Assembly (NCBI GenBank): GCA_014879665.1 | Contig: JACSRP010000223.1 | Span: 1 to 48,102 of the forward strand | Length of the DNA stretch: 48,102 bases | From: Anaerolineae bacterium | GTDB taxonomy: Bacteria > Chloroflexota > Anaerolineae > Aggregatilineales > Phototrophicaceae | Direction: 5' to 3' | Part shown: positions 24,891 to 32,923 of the stretch, piece after piece | Position numbering within the stretch: position 1 is the stretch's first letter | Layout of the letters: each line of letters opens with the position of its first letter | Translations under genes and position numbers: made by a program | The notes under the pieces: model-generated | The model's input: only the letters and a program-made list of their open reading frames with translations | Databases searched by the model: none | Told to the model about the DNA's origin: nothing

Positions 24891-26376
24891 CGAACCGCTA
24901 ATTTACGATATTAGTGTGGCCGGGCGTGAGGGCGCGAATCTGCCTGAAGCCGATGTGCCGCTCGCCAAACTGCCCGCCGATTTGATGCGCGAGGCGCTAG
25001 ATTTGCCGGAAGTGAGCGAACTTCAAGTTGTACGCCATTTCACCAATCTGAGCCGGAAGAATTTTGCTATTGACCGGCAGTTCTATCCGCTTGGCAGTTG
25101 CACTATGAAGTACAACCCGAAGCTGAATGAAGACATGGCTCGCTTGGCCGGTTTTGCCCATCTGCACCCATTGACCGATGCCTCTGGCTCACAGGGCGCG
25201 TTGGCCTTGATGCATGGCTTGCAAACATGGCTGGCAGACATCGCCGGGTTCGCCGCCGTCAGCTTGCAGCCTGCTGCCGGGGCGCAGGGCGAGTTTGCCG
25301 GCATCCTCATGATTCGCGCCTATCACCATGAGCGCGGTGATGAGAAGCGCACCAAAATCCTAGTGCCGAACAGCGCGCACGGCACCAACCCCGCTACCGT
25401 CACTATGGCCGGGCTAAGCGCCGTTGAACTGCCATCAGACGCTAAGGGCAACGTTGATCTGGAAGCGTTGAGAGCTGCCTGCGATGATACCATCGCCGGC
25501 ATGATGATCACTGTCCCTAGCACGCTCGGCCTGTTCGACAGCAACATTCTCGAAGTCATCGAATTGGTGCATGCTTGCGGTGGTCTGCTGTACATGGACG
25601 GCGCGAATATGAATTCGCTGATGGGCATCGTCAAAGCCGGCGATCTCGGCTTCGATGTGATGCACTATAACCTGCACAAGACCTTCTCCACGCCACATGG
25701 CGGCGGCGGGCCGGGTTGCGGGGCTGTCGGTGTGAATGAAAAGCTGGTGGATTATCTGCCGGGGCCAATCGTGCAGATCACCGATCCGGGGCAGGAACCC
25801 GACTTGCCGCCGTTCTACGAACTGGTCATGCCGCGGAAGTCCATCGGCCAGCTCAAAGCGTTTCACGGAAATTTCGGCATGCACATCCGCGCTTACGCCT
25901 ACATCCGCAGTTATGGCGGCGGCGGGCTGCGTGAGATTTCAAACCATGCAGTATTGAACGCCAATTATATTCGCGTGCGCCTGCAGGATGCCTATCACGT
26001 GCCTTTTAACCGCTACTGCGCGCATGAATTTGTCATGGAAGGCCACTGGGAAGATGCGCCCGATATTCACGCGCTGGATATTTCCAAGCGGCTGATGGAT
26101 TACGAAATTCACCCGCCTACCAATTATTTTCCGCTGATCGTCCCGGAAGCACTGTTGATTGAGCCAACCGAGACTGAAGATAAGCAGACTCTGGACAGCT
26201 TCATCGAAATCATGATCAAGATCGCTGAAGAAGCCAAGGCGCAGCCGGAGTTACTCAAAGAAGCGCCGCATAACACGCCGGTTCGCCGCGTGGATGAGAT
26301 TCGCGCCGCTAGGCAGTTAATGCTCTGCTGCCGCCCGGAACCAGACTGGCACAAAGCTGAAGAAAAGACGGAGTAG
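24883..26376 (+). CDS. gcvPB: glycine dehydrogenase (decarboxylating) subunit 2
   Basis: This 497-residue protein is the PLP-binding half of glycine decarboxylase. The Schiff-base lysine is Lys266 in MHYNLHKTFSTPHGGGGPG. FYPLGSCTMKYNPKLNED near residue 66 and LQPAAGAQGEFAG are signature segments. GGAGG lies ten bases before the ATG, inside the end of gcvPA. A strong terminator follows. Confidence 0.97.
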   Translation: MNSEPLIYDISVAGREGANLPEADVPLAKLPADLMREALDLPEVSELQVVRHFTNLSRKNFAIDRQFYPLGSCTMKYNPKLNEDMARLAGFAHLHPLTDASGSQGALALMHGLQTWLADIAGFAAVSLQPAAGAQGEFAGILMIRAYHHERGDEKRTKILVPNSAHGTNPATVTMAGLSAVELPSDAKGNVDLEALRAACDDTIAGMMITVPSTLGLFDSNILEVIELVHACGGLLYMDGANMNSLMGIVKAGDLGFDVMHYNLHKTFSTPHGGGGPGCGAVGVNEKLVDYLPGPIVQITDPGQEPDLPPFYELVMPRKSIGQLKAFHGNFGMHIRAYAYIRSYGGGGLREISNHAVLNANYIRVRLQDAYHVPFNRYCAHEFVMEGHWEDAPDIHALDISKRLMDYEIHPPTNYFPLIVPEALLIEPTETEDKQTLDSFIEIMIKIAEEAKAQPELLKEAPHNTPVRRVDEIRAARQLMLCCRPEPDWHKAEEKTE

Positions 26377-26423
26377 GGGGACGAGACATGTCTTGCTCTC
26401 TATCGTATTAGCTACATTTTGTA

Positions 26424-26451
26424 AGGGTGACACATCGTGTCGCCCTTTTTT
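26424..26451 (+). terminator. Rho-independent terminator of the gcv operon
   Basis: The 10-bp stem AGGGTGACAC/GTGTCGCCCT (26424-26433 with 26437-26446, one G-T pair) has a 3-nt loop and six T. Confidence 0.9.
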
Positions 26452-26457
26452 GTGAAA

Positions 26458-26778
26458 CTAATGGTTGCTTGTCAACCGTAGCCCCACAATGCCGCCAATC
26501 AGCATGACTAGCGAAATCAGTTTCAAAATATCGCGCGATTCCCCTAACCACAGCATCCCGACAATCGCCGTTCCCACCGCGCCAATGCCCGTCCAGATGG
26601 CATAGGCTGTGCCTACAGGCAGCATTTTAATCGCCTGTGATAACAGAACCATACTAAGAATCAGAGTGAGGAGAAAGCCGACGGTGGGCAGCGGTTTGCT
26701 GAAACCGGCAGACTGCTTGAGCAGCAGCGCCCACACCACTTCCAGAAGCCCTGCGATGATAAGCAGCACCCATGCCAT
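26458..26778 (-). CDS. gdx: small multidrug resistance family exporter, SugE/Gdx (guanidinium) type
   Basis: This 106-residue protein has four membrane helices. The invariant SMR glutamate is in helix 1 (MAWVLLIIAGLLEVVWALLL), and helix 3 contains GTAYAIWTGIGAVGTAIVGM. The 'EVVWA' string and the length fit the SugE/Gdx branch, which exchanges guanidinium for protons, rather than EmrE-type drug pumps. The true start is ATG 26778 with AGGAAAGAGAG upstream; a longer frame up to 26829 would run through the guanidine riboswitch. The riboswitch strongly supports the guanidinium role. The gene is alone and convergent with gcvPB. Confidence 0.9.
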   Translation of the reverse strand: MAWVLLIIAGLLEVVWALLLKQSAGFSKPLPTVGFLLTLILSMVLLSQAIKMLPVGTAYAIWTGIGAVGTAIVGMLWLGESRDILKLISLVMLIGGIVGLRLTSNH

Positions 26779-26798
26779 GACTATGCTCTCTTTCCTTA

Positions 26799-26847
26799 AG
26801 GGGCCGTCCCCTGAAAACATAGTCTGCATTAGGTCGTCCCAAAGCAG
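26799..26847 (-). ncRNA. guanidine-II (mini-ykkC) riboswitch
   Basis: Two successive hairpins on the leftward strand each carry an ACGR tetraloop. P1 is TGCTTTGGG-ACGA-CCTAATGCA (26825-26846), nine pairs with one U-U mismatch and one G-U. P2 is AGGGG-ACGG-CCCCT (26799-26812), five pairs. The linker is 12 nt. P2 ends two bases before the AAGGAAAGAGAG ribosome site. This is the full consensus of mini-ykkC RNAs: paired stem-loops with ACGR loops just ahead of the Shine-Dalgarno of an SMR gene. In that class, guanidine binding to the two loops frees the ribosome site. Confidence 0.88.
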
Positions 26848-26848
26848 C

Positions 26849-26878
26849 GCTCACATAATATGAGCAAAAATTATTATA
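26849..26878 (-). promoter_or_regulatory. gdx promoter region with an inverted repeat
   Basis: TATAAT reads leftward at 26878-26873, placing transcription start near 26866. No good -35 is seen. Between it and the riboswitch lies a near-perfect 17-bp palindrome, GCTCACATAATATGAGC (26849-26865), right at the predicted start site. It could be an operator or a 5' hairpin. Confidence 0.4.
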
Positions 26879-26985
26879 CAGGCGCAAGTGGCAGATTCCA
26901 GACTGTTTGCGTGGTTTCGAAATTTCGTTTATTGTGAACGTGATCAGGATTTTAGCCTTGCCCAATCTGCGAAAGGGTTTTCGCT

Positions 26986-27270
26986 ATGTCTGCGCCGCCA
27001 CCAAACAACAACGATCCCTACCCGTTTGATTTTGACAGCGCATCTTCGCAGTCACCACCGCTTACCCCGCCGCCTTTTGAGGCAAATCCAGCCAATAAAT
27101 CGGCTTATTACTATGGGCATTATTACGAGGAACCGTCAGTGAAGGCCGATATTGCTGACGAAATTGACGATGCTTTAGGTATCTCCGATAAGCTGCTTGG
27201 CTGCTCGTGGTGGCTGTTGACGCTGCCATTCCGACTCATCTGGAATCTGATCGAAGGCATTTTTGATTGA
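26986..27270 (+). CDS. hypothetical protein with Pro/Asn-rich head and hydrophobic C-terminus
   Basis: This 94-residue protein has a disordered N-terminal half (PPPNNNDPYPFDFD...PPLTPPPFE) and a Tyr-rich YYYGHYYEE. A short acidic helix follows (ADIADEIDDALGI), then a Trp-rich amphipathic or membrane segment, SWWLLTLPFRLIWNLIEGIF. GAAAGGG lies about nine bases before the ATG. No family is recognised. It looks like a small membrane-associated protein. Confidence 0.6.
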   Translation: MSAPPPNNNDPYPFDFDSASSQSPPLTPPPFEANPANKSAYYYGHYYEEPSVKADIADEIDDALGISDKLLGCSWWLLTLPFRLIWNLIEGIFD

Positions 27271-27281
27271 GATGGCTGCCC

Positions 27282-27410
27282 GCGCCGCCGTAGGCTTGAA
27301 ACCTACGGCTAGAAGACGATACCCTAAAGGACGTCTTAGGACGGGTGGTTTTCAACCCGATTCAGCAGGTGTTCCTAGCCCGACGGTTCGGGCGTTGGGC
27401 GAATCGGCGA
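27282..27410. repeat. structured intergenic region with several hairpins
   Basis: The stretch between the small protein and secA has no gene. It contains a GCCGTAGG/CCTACGGC hairpin (27287-27309), AAGACG/CGTCTT (27313-27337), CGGGT/ACCCG (about 27341-27360) and GCCCGA/TCGGGC (27378-27393). None is followed by a T-run. It resembles a short palindromic or MITE-like element more than a terminator. Confidence 0.45.
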
Positions 27411-27508
27411 TTCTTCTTGCGTAATTTCTTATCCCCATCTCAAACCACAACTTTTCTTAAAGCGCCTCATTTTTTTCTCCATTTCTTACGCATCGCCTAC
27501 AATCGCTA

Positions 27509-27517
27509 TGCTATAAT
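27509..27517 (+). promoter_or_regulatory. extended -10 promoter of secA
   Basis: TGCTATAAT: a perfect TATAAT with the TGn extension, 54 bp before the secA start. No clear -35 is present. A CCCCG-TTTT-CGGGG hairpin (about 27541-27554) lies in the leader just before the ribosome site. Confidence 0.55.
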
Positions 27518-27570
27518 ACCCCCCGTGTTAGAGAAACCTTCCCCGTTTTCGGGGAGACTATCGAGGCAGC

Positions 27571-30375
27571 ATGTTTAAGAATGTCGTCAAAAAAGTATTC
27601 GGCGATCCTGTCGAAAAAGAACTGAATCGCTATCGCGTCATCGTTGAGCAAATCAACGCGCTTGAACCGCAGCTCCAGAAAGAAACCGATGATCAACTGC
27701 AAGCGCGCATCAACGTGCTTAAAAAGCGGCTGGCAGATGGCGAGAAGACCCACGATGTTTTGCCCGAAACTTTTGCGCTGGCACGTGAAGCCTCGGTTCG
27801 CACTATCGGTTTGCGGCATTTTGATGTCCAGCTGATCGGTGGCATGGTCTTGCACGATGGCAAGATTGCCGAAATGAAAACGGGTGAAGGCAAGACTCTA
27901 GTTGCCACGCTGCCGCTTACCCTGAACGCACTGTTAGGGCTTGGCACCCATCTAGTCACGCCGAATGACTACCTGAGCAAGGTTGGTGCGCAAACGATGG
28001 GGCCGGTATATCATAAACTTGGCCTGAGCGTAGCGGTCATTCAAAACACCGCCGGCGACCCGAACAGCGGTTCCTATCTTTTCGATCCTGAATACCCGTC
28101 GGATGACGCCCGTTTCCAGAATTTGCGCCCCTGTACCCGCGCCGAAGCCTACCGCGCAGATATCACCTATGGCACTAACAATGAGTTTGGCTTCGATTAC
28201 CTCCGCGACAATATGGTGGGCGATATTAGCCAGCTGGCGCAGCGTGAACTCTTCTTCGCCATCGTAGACGAAGTAGACAATATCCTCATTGACGAAGCCC
28301 GTACCCCGCTGATCATCAGCGGTCAGGCGGATGAGCCGAGCGATTACTATAAGGTTTTTTCGCGCATCGTGCGCACCTTAGAAGAAAGCAGCCCGCTTGA
28401 AAACAAAGATGACGAGCCAGATGCCGATTACGTGGTTGATGTAAAAGACCGCGTTGCTTTCCTGACTGAGCGCGGCATTGAAAAGGTCGAAAAGGTGATG
28501 AATGTAGACCGCCTTTACGACCCTGAAAACGCCGAGATGATCCCCTATCTGGATAACTCGCTGCGAGCGCTTGCGTTGTATCACAACGACAAAGAGTACA
28601 TCGTTCAGGATGGGCAGATCATCATCGTTGATGAGTTCACTGGCCGCCTGATGTATGGCCGCCGCTTCTCGGAAGGTCTGCATCAGGCTATTGAAGCCAA
28701 GGAAGGCGTGGAAATTCGCCGTGAAAATCTGACGTTGGCGACTATCACCTTCCAGAATTACTTCCGTATGTACAAAAAATTGGCCGGCATGACCGGTACT
28801 GCGCTCACTGAAGCCGAAGAATTTGAGAAAATTTACAACCTCGAAGTGTTGCCCATTCCTACTCATCGTCCCATGGTTCGTAGCGACTATGAAGACCTGA
28901 TTTACGGCTCCGAAGATGCCAAATTCAAGGCCATTGCTGAGGAGATCAAGGAGCGCAACGGTCGCGGGCAGCCGGTGCTGGTCGGTACTGTCGCTATTGA
29001 AACCAGCGAACGACTGAGCAAGATGCTTTCCAAAGCTGGCATTCAGCATCAGGTGTTGAACGCCAAGCAGCATGAGCGCGAGGCCGAGATCATCACACAG
29101 GCAGGTCGCTCCGGTCTAGTGACGATTGCCACCAACATGGCCGGTCGTGGTGTAGACATTCTTCTTGGCGGCAACCCCGATGGTCTAGCCCGTCAGGCAC
29201 TGCGTAAGCAGGGTCTTGAAGTGACCGCCATCACGCCAGAACAATGGCAAGAAGCATTTTCCGCCGCCAAAGCGCAAACCAGCGCAGATCGTGATCGGGT
29301 GATCGAGCAGGGCGGTTTATTCGTGCTGGGTACCGAGCGTCACGAAGCCCGGCGTATTGATAATCAGCTTCGTGGCCGTGCAGGCCGTCAGGGCGATCCC
29401 GGCGAGTCACGCTTCTTCCTCAGCCTTGAAGACGAATTAATGCGGCGTTTCGGCGGCGACCGGGTCAAGGGCTTTATGAAATTTGCCGGTTTGCAGCCAG
29501 ATGAGCCGCTGGAAGCGAGCATCGTTAGCCGCGCCATTGCTCAGGCGCAAACTCGCGTTGAAGGCTACAACTTTGATATTCGCAAGCGCGTGCTGGAATA
29601 TGACGATGTGGTTAATAAGCAGCGTGAAGTCATCTACCGCCAGCGCCGCGAACTGCTGGATCGTGATGATCTTCGTGAAGAATACCTTAAGACTCTGGAT
29701 GCACAGATCGCCAAAGTGGTGGACGCGCACACCGAAGACGCCGAGCATTCCGATACTTGGGAAATTGAGGAGATGCACCAGCGTTTGTTTACTTTGTTCC
29801 CGGTGCCGGTAGAGGTCAACCCGGAAACCATGCGTGACAAGACGCTGGACGAGCTTGACGGGATGATCGTCACTGCCGCGCATACTAGCTATGACCGTAA
29901 GGTTGCAGAAATCGGTGACGAATTGATGCAGCGCTACGAACGCGCGGTCATGCTCTATGCAATTGATCGTCACTGGCGCCGCCATCTGACCGATCTCGAT
30001 GTTCTGCGCGAAGGAATCGGGCTGATGGCCATTGCCCAGCGCGATCCCTTGGTCGAATATAAACGTGAAGCTTTTGGCATGTGGCAGGACTTGCAGGATC
30101 AAATTCAGGGTGATGCGCTGCGCAACATCTTCCGCGTGGCACCACCGAATTTGCAGCAGGCGCAGCGCCGCCCGCCGGTGATTTCGGCAATACGGAATAT
30201 TCAGGCGGTGCATGCAAGTGCCAGCGCCGTGGGTAAAACCCAGAGCAAACCCGAACCGGTTCGCAAAGCGGATAAGCGACCGGGGCGGAATGATCTATGC
30301 TGGTGTGGCAGTGGTAAAAAATACAAAGACTGCCATCTGAAGGAAGATCAAACCAAATCGGTAAATCGTGGGTGA
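27571..30375 (+). CDS. secA: preprotein translocase ATPase SecA
   Basis: This 934-residue protein has all SecA parts. Walker A is MKTGEGKT with Lys108, followed by LRHFDVQLIGGMVL upstream and YGTNNEFGFDYLRDNM. The DEVD box lies in FFAIVDEVDNILIDEARTP. GTVAIETSERLSKML and TNMAGRGVDILLGG belong to nucleotide-binding domain 2. RGRAGRQGDPGESRFFLSLED, the helical scaffold and a C-terminal zinc finger, NDLCWCGSGKKYKDCH, follow. An insertion of roughly 30 residues (NTAGDPNSGSYLFDPEYPSD...) lies before the YGTNNE motif, absent from the E. coli protein and seen in several other phyla. The ATG has GAGG just upstream. It stands alone between hairpin-rich spacers. Confidence 0.98.
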   Translation: MFKNVVKKVFGDPVEKELNRYRVIVEQINALEPQLQKETDDQLQARINVLKKRLADGEKTHDVLPETFALAREASVRTIGLRHFDVQLIGGMVLHDGKIAEMKTGEGKTLVATLPLTLNALLGLGTHLVTPNDYLSKVGAQTMGPVYHKLGLSVAVIQNTAGDPNSGSYLFDPEYPSDDARFQNLRPCTRAEAYRADITYGTNNEFGFDYLRDNMVGDISQLAQRELFFAIVDEVDNILIDEARTPLIISGQADEPSDYYKVFSRIVRTLEESSPLENKDDEPDADYVVDVKDRVAFLTERGIEKVEKVMNVDRLYDPENAEMIPYLDNSLRALALYHNDKEYIVQDGQIIIVDEFTGRLMYGRRFSEGLHQAIEAKEGVEIRRENLTLATITFQNYFRMYKKLAGMTGTALTEAEEFEKIYNLEVLPIPTHRPMVRSDYEDLIYGSEDAKFKAIAEEIKERNGRGQPVLVGTVAIETSERLSKMLSKAGIQHQVLNAKQHEREAEIITQAGRSGLVTIATNMAGRGVDILLGGNPDGLARQALRKQGLEVTAITPEQWQEAFSAAKAQTSADRDRVIEQGGLFVLGTERHEARRIDNQLRGRAGRQGDPGESRFFLSLEDELMRRFGGDRVKGFMKFAGLQPDEPLEASIVSRAIAQAQTRVEGYNFDIRKRVLEYDDVVNKQREVIYRQRRELLDRDDLREEYLKTLDAQIAKVVDAHTEDAEHSDTWEIEEMHQRLFTLFPVPVEVNPETMRDKTLDELDGMIVTAAHTSYDRKVAEIGDELMQRYERAVMLYAIDRHWRRHLTDLDVLREGIGLMAIAQRDPLVEYKREAFGMWQDLQDQIQGDALRNIFRVAPPNLQQAQRRPPVISAIRNIQAVHASASAVGKTQSKPEPVRKADKRPGRNDLCWCGSGKKYKDCHLKEDQTKSVNRG

Positions 30376-30386
30376 TATGCCTTCAT

Positions 30387-30455
30387 CCCGCTCTTTTCTC
30401 TGAACGTTCGGGGTGAGCGGGGAAACCTCTCTTCATTGTGATTTAATGAGAGGTT
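30387..30455 (+). terminator. hairpins downstream of secA, probable terminator
   Basis: CCCGCTC/GAGCGGG (30387-30393 with 30415-30421) is followed by AACCTCTC/GAGAGGTT (30424-30431 with 30448-30455) and a TATATTT tail. The second is the better terminator, though its loop is 16 nt. Confidence 0.5.
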
Positions 30456-30494
30456 ATATTTGAATGCAGGGAAGGTTTTGCAGTAAATTGACCA

Positions 30495-30558
30495 GTAGGG
30501 ATGCGCCTTGGCGCGTCCGGTTGGCCTGTTTTTGGGCGAGCCACCGGCCCATCCTTAC
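30495..30558. repeat. imperfect palindromic intergenic element, GTAGGGRYGC family
   Basis: The 64-bp element begins GTAGGGATG and ends CATCCTTAC, with internal complementary GGCGCGTCCGGTTGGCC and GGGCGAGCCACCGGCCC blocks around a TTTTT loop. Its left arm shares the GTAGGG(A/G)(C/T)GC word found in intergenic spacers near 13620, 36403, 40161 and 43061. Confidence 0.55.
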
Positions 30559-30626
30559 AAAGAACTGCGGAAAACCTAAAAGCTGCTATGCTTGCAAACT
30601 GTGGTCTCTCTGAAATTTGAGAATCT

Positions 30627-30980
30627 ATGCTTACACCTTCTAATTCTGATGAAGCGCGTCTACAGTGGTTCGTATTCAAATTCTTGAACACGCTGCCGAA
30701 ATGGGACGTAGGACGATTTTTTAATGAAAATCCTTTCGCCGTGGAAACTGCTGAAGTTGTTGCCGCCTACAGCCGCCGCGTGCCTGAACAGGTGGCCGGC
30801 GTGCTTCGGGAGATGGCCGCGGACGGGCTGGTGATTGAAGAGCCGCGCGAACAAACCAGCACTTATCGCTTATCCGAAGATGGGCAGCTTCGCGCCTTGC
30901 TTGCCGCGTTTTTCCTCGCCTGCGATGATCGTGAATTTCGCGCAAATATGCTCCATGATGTGATCGAACGCGGGGGGTGA
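30627..30980 (+). CDS. winged-helix domain protein
   Basis: This 117-residue protein has the pattern of an isolated winged helix-turn-helix: helix FNENPFAVETAEVVAAYSRR, recognition-like helix VPEQVAGVLREMAADGL, and a wing VIEEPREQTSTYRLSED. An all-helical end follows (LRALLAAFFLACDDREFRANML). It is probably a DNA- or protein-binding regulator. Two small membrane proteins follow, separated by only six bases, so it may regulate or partner with them. Confidence 0.65.
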   Translation: MLTPSNSDEARLQWFVFKFLNTLPKWDVGRFFNENPFAVETAEVVAAYSRRVPEQVAGVLREMAADGLVIEEPREQTSTYRLSEDGQLRALLAAFFLACDDREFRANMLHDVIERGG

Positions 30981-30986
30981 GCTGGC

Positions 30987-31289
30987 ATGTCTGCTGCCGC
31001 ATTGAGTCAGCTTTTGTTGTTGTACTCATGGTTCGTGCTGGCTGCGCTGCTCACGTTTCTGCTGCTGGTTGCGCGCTTCTACCAGAAATTTTCTGGTGAA
31101 CGTACCTTTTACAAGTTCTATCTAGTCCCTATGCTGTTATACGGCGCCGCTTCAGTGCGTTATGCCGTGATTGACCGTATAGGCGGCGATGTGTTCGGCG
31201 ATCTGCTGACTGGTGCAGCAGGGTTGATGCTGGCTGTGCTGGTGGTTTTTCTATACCGGCGAATGACGATAGGGCGCAAACCACTATGA
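30987..31289 (+). CDS. small membrane protein, three helices, unknown family
   Basis: This 100-residue protein has hydrophobic segments at about 4-27, 46-62 and 71-91 and short basic loops (RFYQKFSGERTFYKFY). No family is recognised. It shares an ATGA overlap with the next gene and follows the winged-helix gene closely, forming a three-gene unit. Confidence 0.6.
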   Translation: MSAAALSQLLLLYSWFVLAALLTFLLLVARFYQKFSGERTFYKFYLVPMLLYGAASVRYAVIDRIGGDVFGDLLTGAAGLMLAVLVVFLYRRMTIGRKPL

Positions 31290-31609
31290 CTTTTCTAAAC
31301 CTATTTGGTGCGCTCGGTATGATGGGCATCGGTATCGCGCTTGTGATGTTGGCGCGCCTCAGCAAGCGATTGGGCACGGCCACGCGCTCAAAGCCCTATT
31401 ACATCGGCTTTTATGTAGGTGCGATCATTTTATTTTCGGTTGCAGTGCTGCAATCCTTGAACGCCATTTTTAATTTCGTCCCACCTGATCTGCTGGCCGC
31501 TGAGCCAGTATGGGCGGTGGTCTATCATGGAATGCCCGCGCTGGGAATCACCCTAGGGTTGTATTTCGCATGGCGCTACTGGAGCTGGCTGCTGGCGGAG
31601 CGCGACTAA
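31286..31609 (+). CDS. small membrane protein, unknown family
   Basis: This 107-residue protein has three predicted helices (about 2-22, 38-59 and 73-99) and a basic loop, RLSKRLGTATRSKPYY. With the previous gene it may form a heteromeric membrane complex, since the ATGA overlap indicates coupled translation. There is no enzymatic motif. Confidence 0.6.
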   Translation: MTFLNLFGALGMMGIGIALVMLARLSKRLGTATRSKPYYIGFYVGAIILFSVAVLQSLNAIFNFVPPDLLAAEPVWAVVYHGMPALGITLGLYFAWRYWSWLLAERD

Positions 31610-31733
31610 TCGTTATAGACTTCAAACAAAACCAATGATTTGCGCTTTCTGCAAAGTACTTGCATCTACAATGAATCATATTGGCAAAAGCTTTTAAGAT
31701 AGCCTGCCACATAAGTTGATGTAGAGCGCAAAC

Positions 31734-32861
31734 ATGATTGTAAATTCAGCGAGGCAAAGCGCGGTGATCACGGAAGCGAACCACCACAAACCGTCAGAAA
31801 CCAGTTCAGTACTTCATAATTTGCCGAAAGTTGAACTGCACCGCCACCTTGAGGGTTCGCTGCGCATCGAAACCCTGCTTTCGATTGCTTTGGAATATGA
31901 CATTACCCTGCCTTCGGTCACTGCGGAAACCCTGCGCCCTTATGTGCAGTTGATGCCCGATGAACCCCGCTCAATGCAGCAGTTTTTGAGCAAATTTGCT
32001 ATCCTGCGCCAGTTTTATCGCTCTGAAGCCATCATCAAGCGCGTGACTCGCGAGGTGATTGCTGACGCTGCCGCGGATAACATTCGCTATATGGAACTGC
32101 GCTTTACCCCCAAAGCCTTGAACAATATCGTCAACCGCGATTATAAAGAGGTGATCAACTGGGTGTGTGAGGCAGCAAGAGAGGCCGCCAGTGCCAATAA
32201 TATCAAAGTTGGCCTGATCGTCGCGATGAACCGCCATGAGAGTCTTGATATTGCCCTGAATGCTTTTGAAGCTGCGTTAGCTTTGCGCGAACAGGGCATT
32301 GTCGGCGTTGATCTGGCGGGGCAGGAAGCCAATTATCCGGTTTCTCTCTTTCGCAGCTTATTTGAACGCGCTCAAGCTGAAGGCTTAGGCATCACCATTC
32401 ACGCTGGTGAATGGGCCGGGCCGGAAAGTGTGCGTTCTGCCGTCGAAGTTGGCGCGACCCGCATTGGTCATGGTATCCGCACCATTGAAGACCCTGAACT
32501 GGTACAAATGCTGGTAGAGCGCGGTATCGTGCTAGAAGTATGTCCATCCAGCAATGTAGACAGCGGTGCCGTACTTTCGTTGAAGGATCACCCGTTAGAG
32601 AAGTTATATACGGCAGGCGTTCGTACCACACTGAACACTGACGATCCGTTGATCAGTGGCATCACCCTGAGCGATGAATTTGCGCGGGTGATGGCGCAAA
32701 CCGCGCTCACGCTGAACGATCTGAAGCGGATGCAAATTCTAGGCGCGCGGGCTGCATTTTTGCCGTCGTCAGAGCGAACTGCGCTGGCGGTACAGTTTGA
32801 AAACTGGTTCTTCCCACCAGCCACACAGCCCCTAAAACCTCATGATTTTGCACAGACTTAA
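31734..32861 (+). CDS. add: adenosine deaminase
   Basis: This 375-residue metal-dependent hydrolase converts adenosine (or a related purine nucleoside) to inosine in purine salvage. Zinc ligands and catalytic motifs are present: LPKVELHRHLEGSLR (His36, His38), ITIHAGEWAGPE (His223, Glu226), IGHGIR and NTDDPLISG (the Asp pair). LEVCPSSNV is also typical of the ADA family. The first 25 residues are unusual and poorly conserved in look, so an internal start is possible. It is not overlapping its neighbours. Confidence 0.93.
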   Translation: MIVNSARQSAVITEANHHKPSETSSVLHNLPKVELHRHLEGSLRIETLLSIALEYDITLPSVTAETLRPYVQLMPDEPRSMQQFLSKFAILRQFYRSEAIIKRVTREVIADAAADNIRYMELRFTPKALNNIVNRDYKEVINWVCEAAREAASANNIKVGLIVAMNRHESLDIALNAFEAALALREQGIVGVDLAGQEANYPVSLFRSLFERAQAEGLGITIHAGEWAGPESVRSAVEVGATRIGHGIRTIEDPELVQMLVERGIVLEVCPSSNVDSGAVLSLKDHPLEKLYTAGVRTTLNTDDPLISGITLSDEFARVMAQTALTLNDLKRMQILGARAAFLPSSERTALAVQFENWFFPPATQPLKPHDFAQT

Positions 32862-32923
32862 CATCATCTGCCTTTGAATCGTAATTTCTATAGAAATCGA
32901 ACCGCAAATCAGGAAGGTATCTG

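Noticed and set aside
26779..26985. Guanidine-I (ykkC) riboswitch
   Set aside because: The conserved ykkC-I core is absent. The two ACGR hairpins fit guanidine-II instead.
29437..30213. Long open frame (258 codons) opposite secA
   Set aside because: It is fully antisense to a certain secA, has no ribosome site and no recognisable family. Its openness follows from the codon bias of the coding strand.
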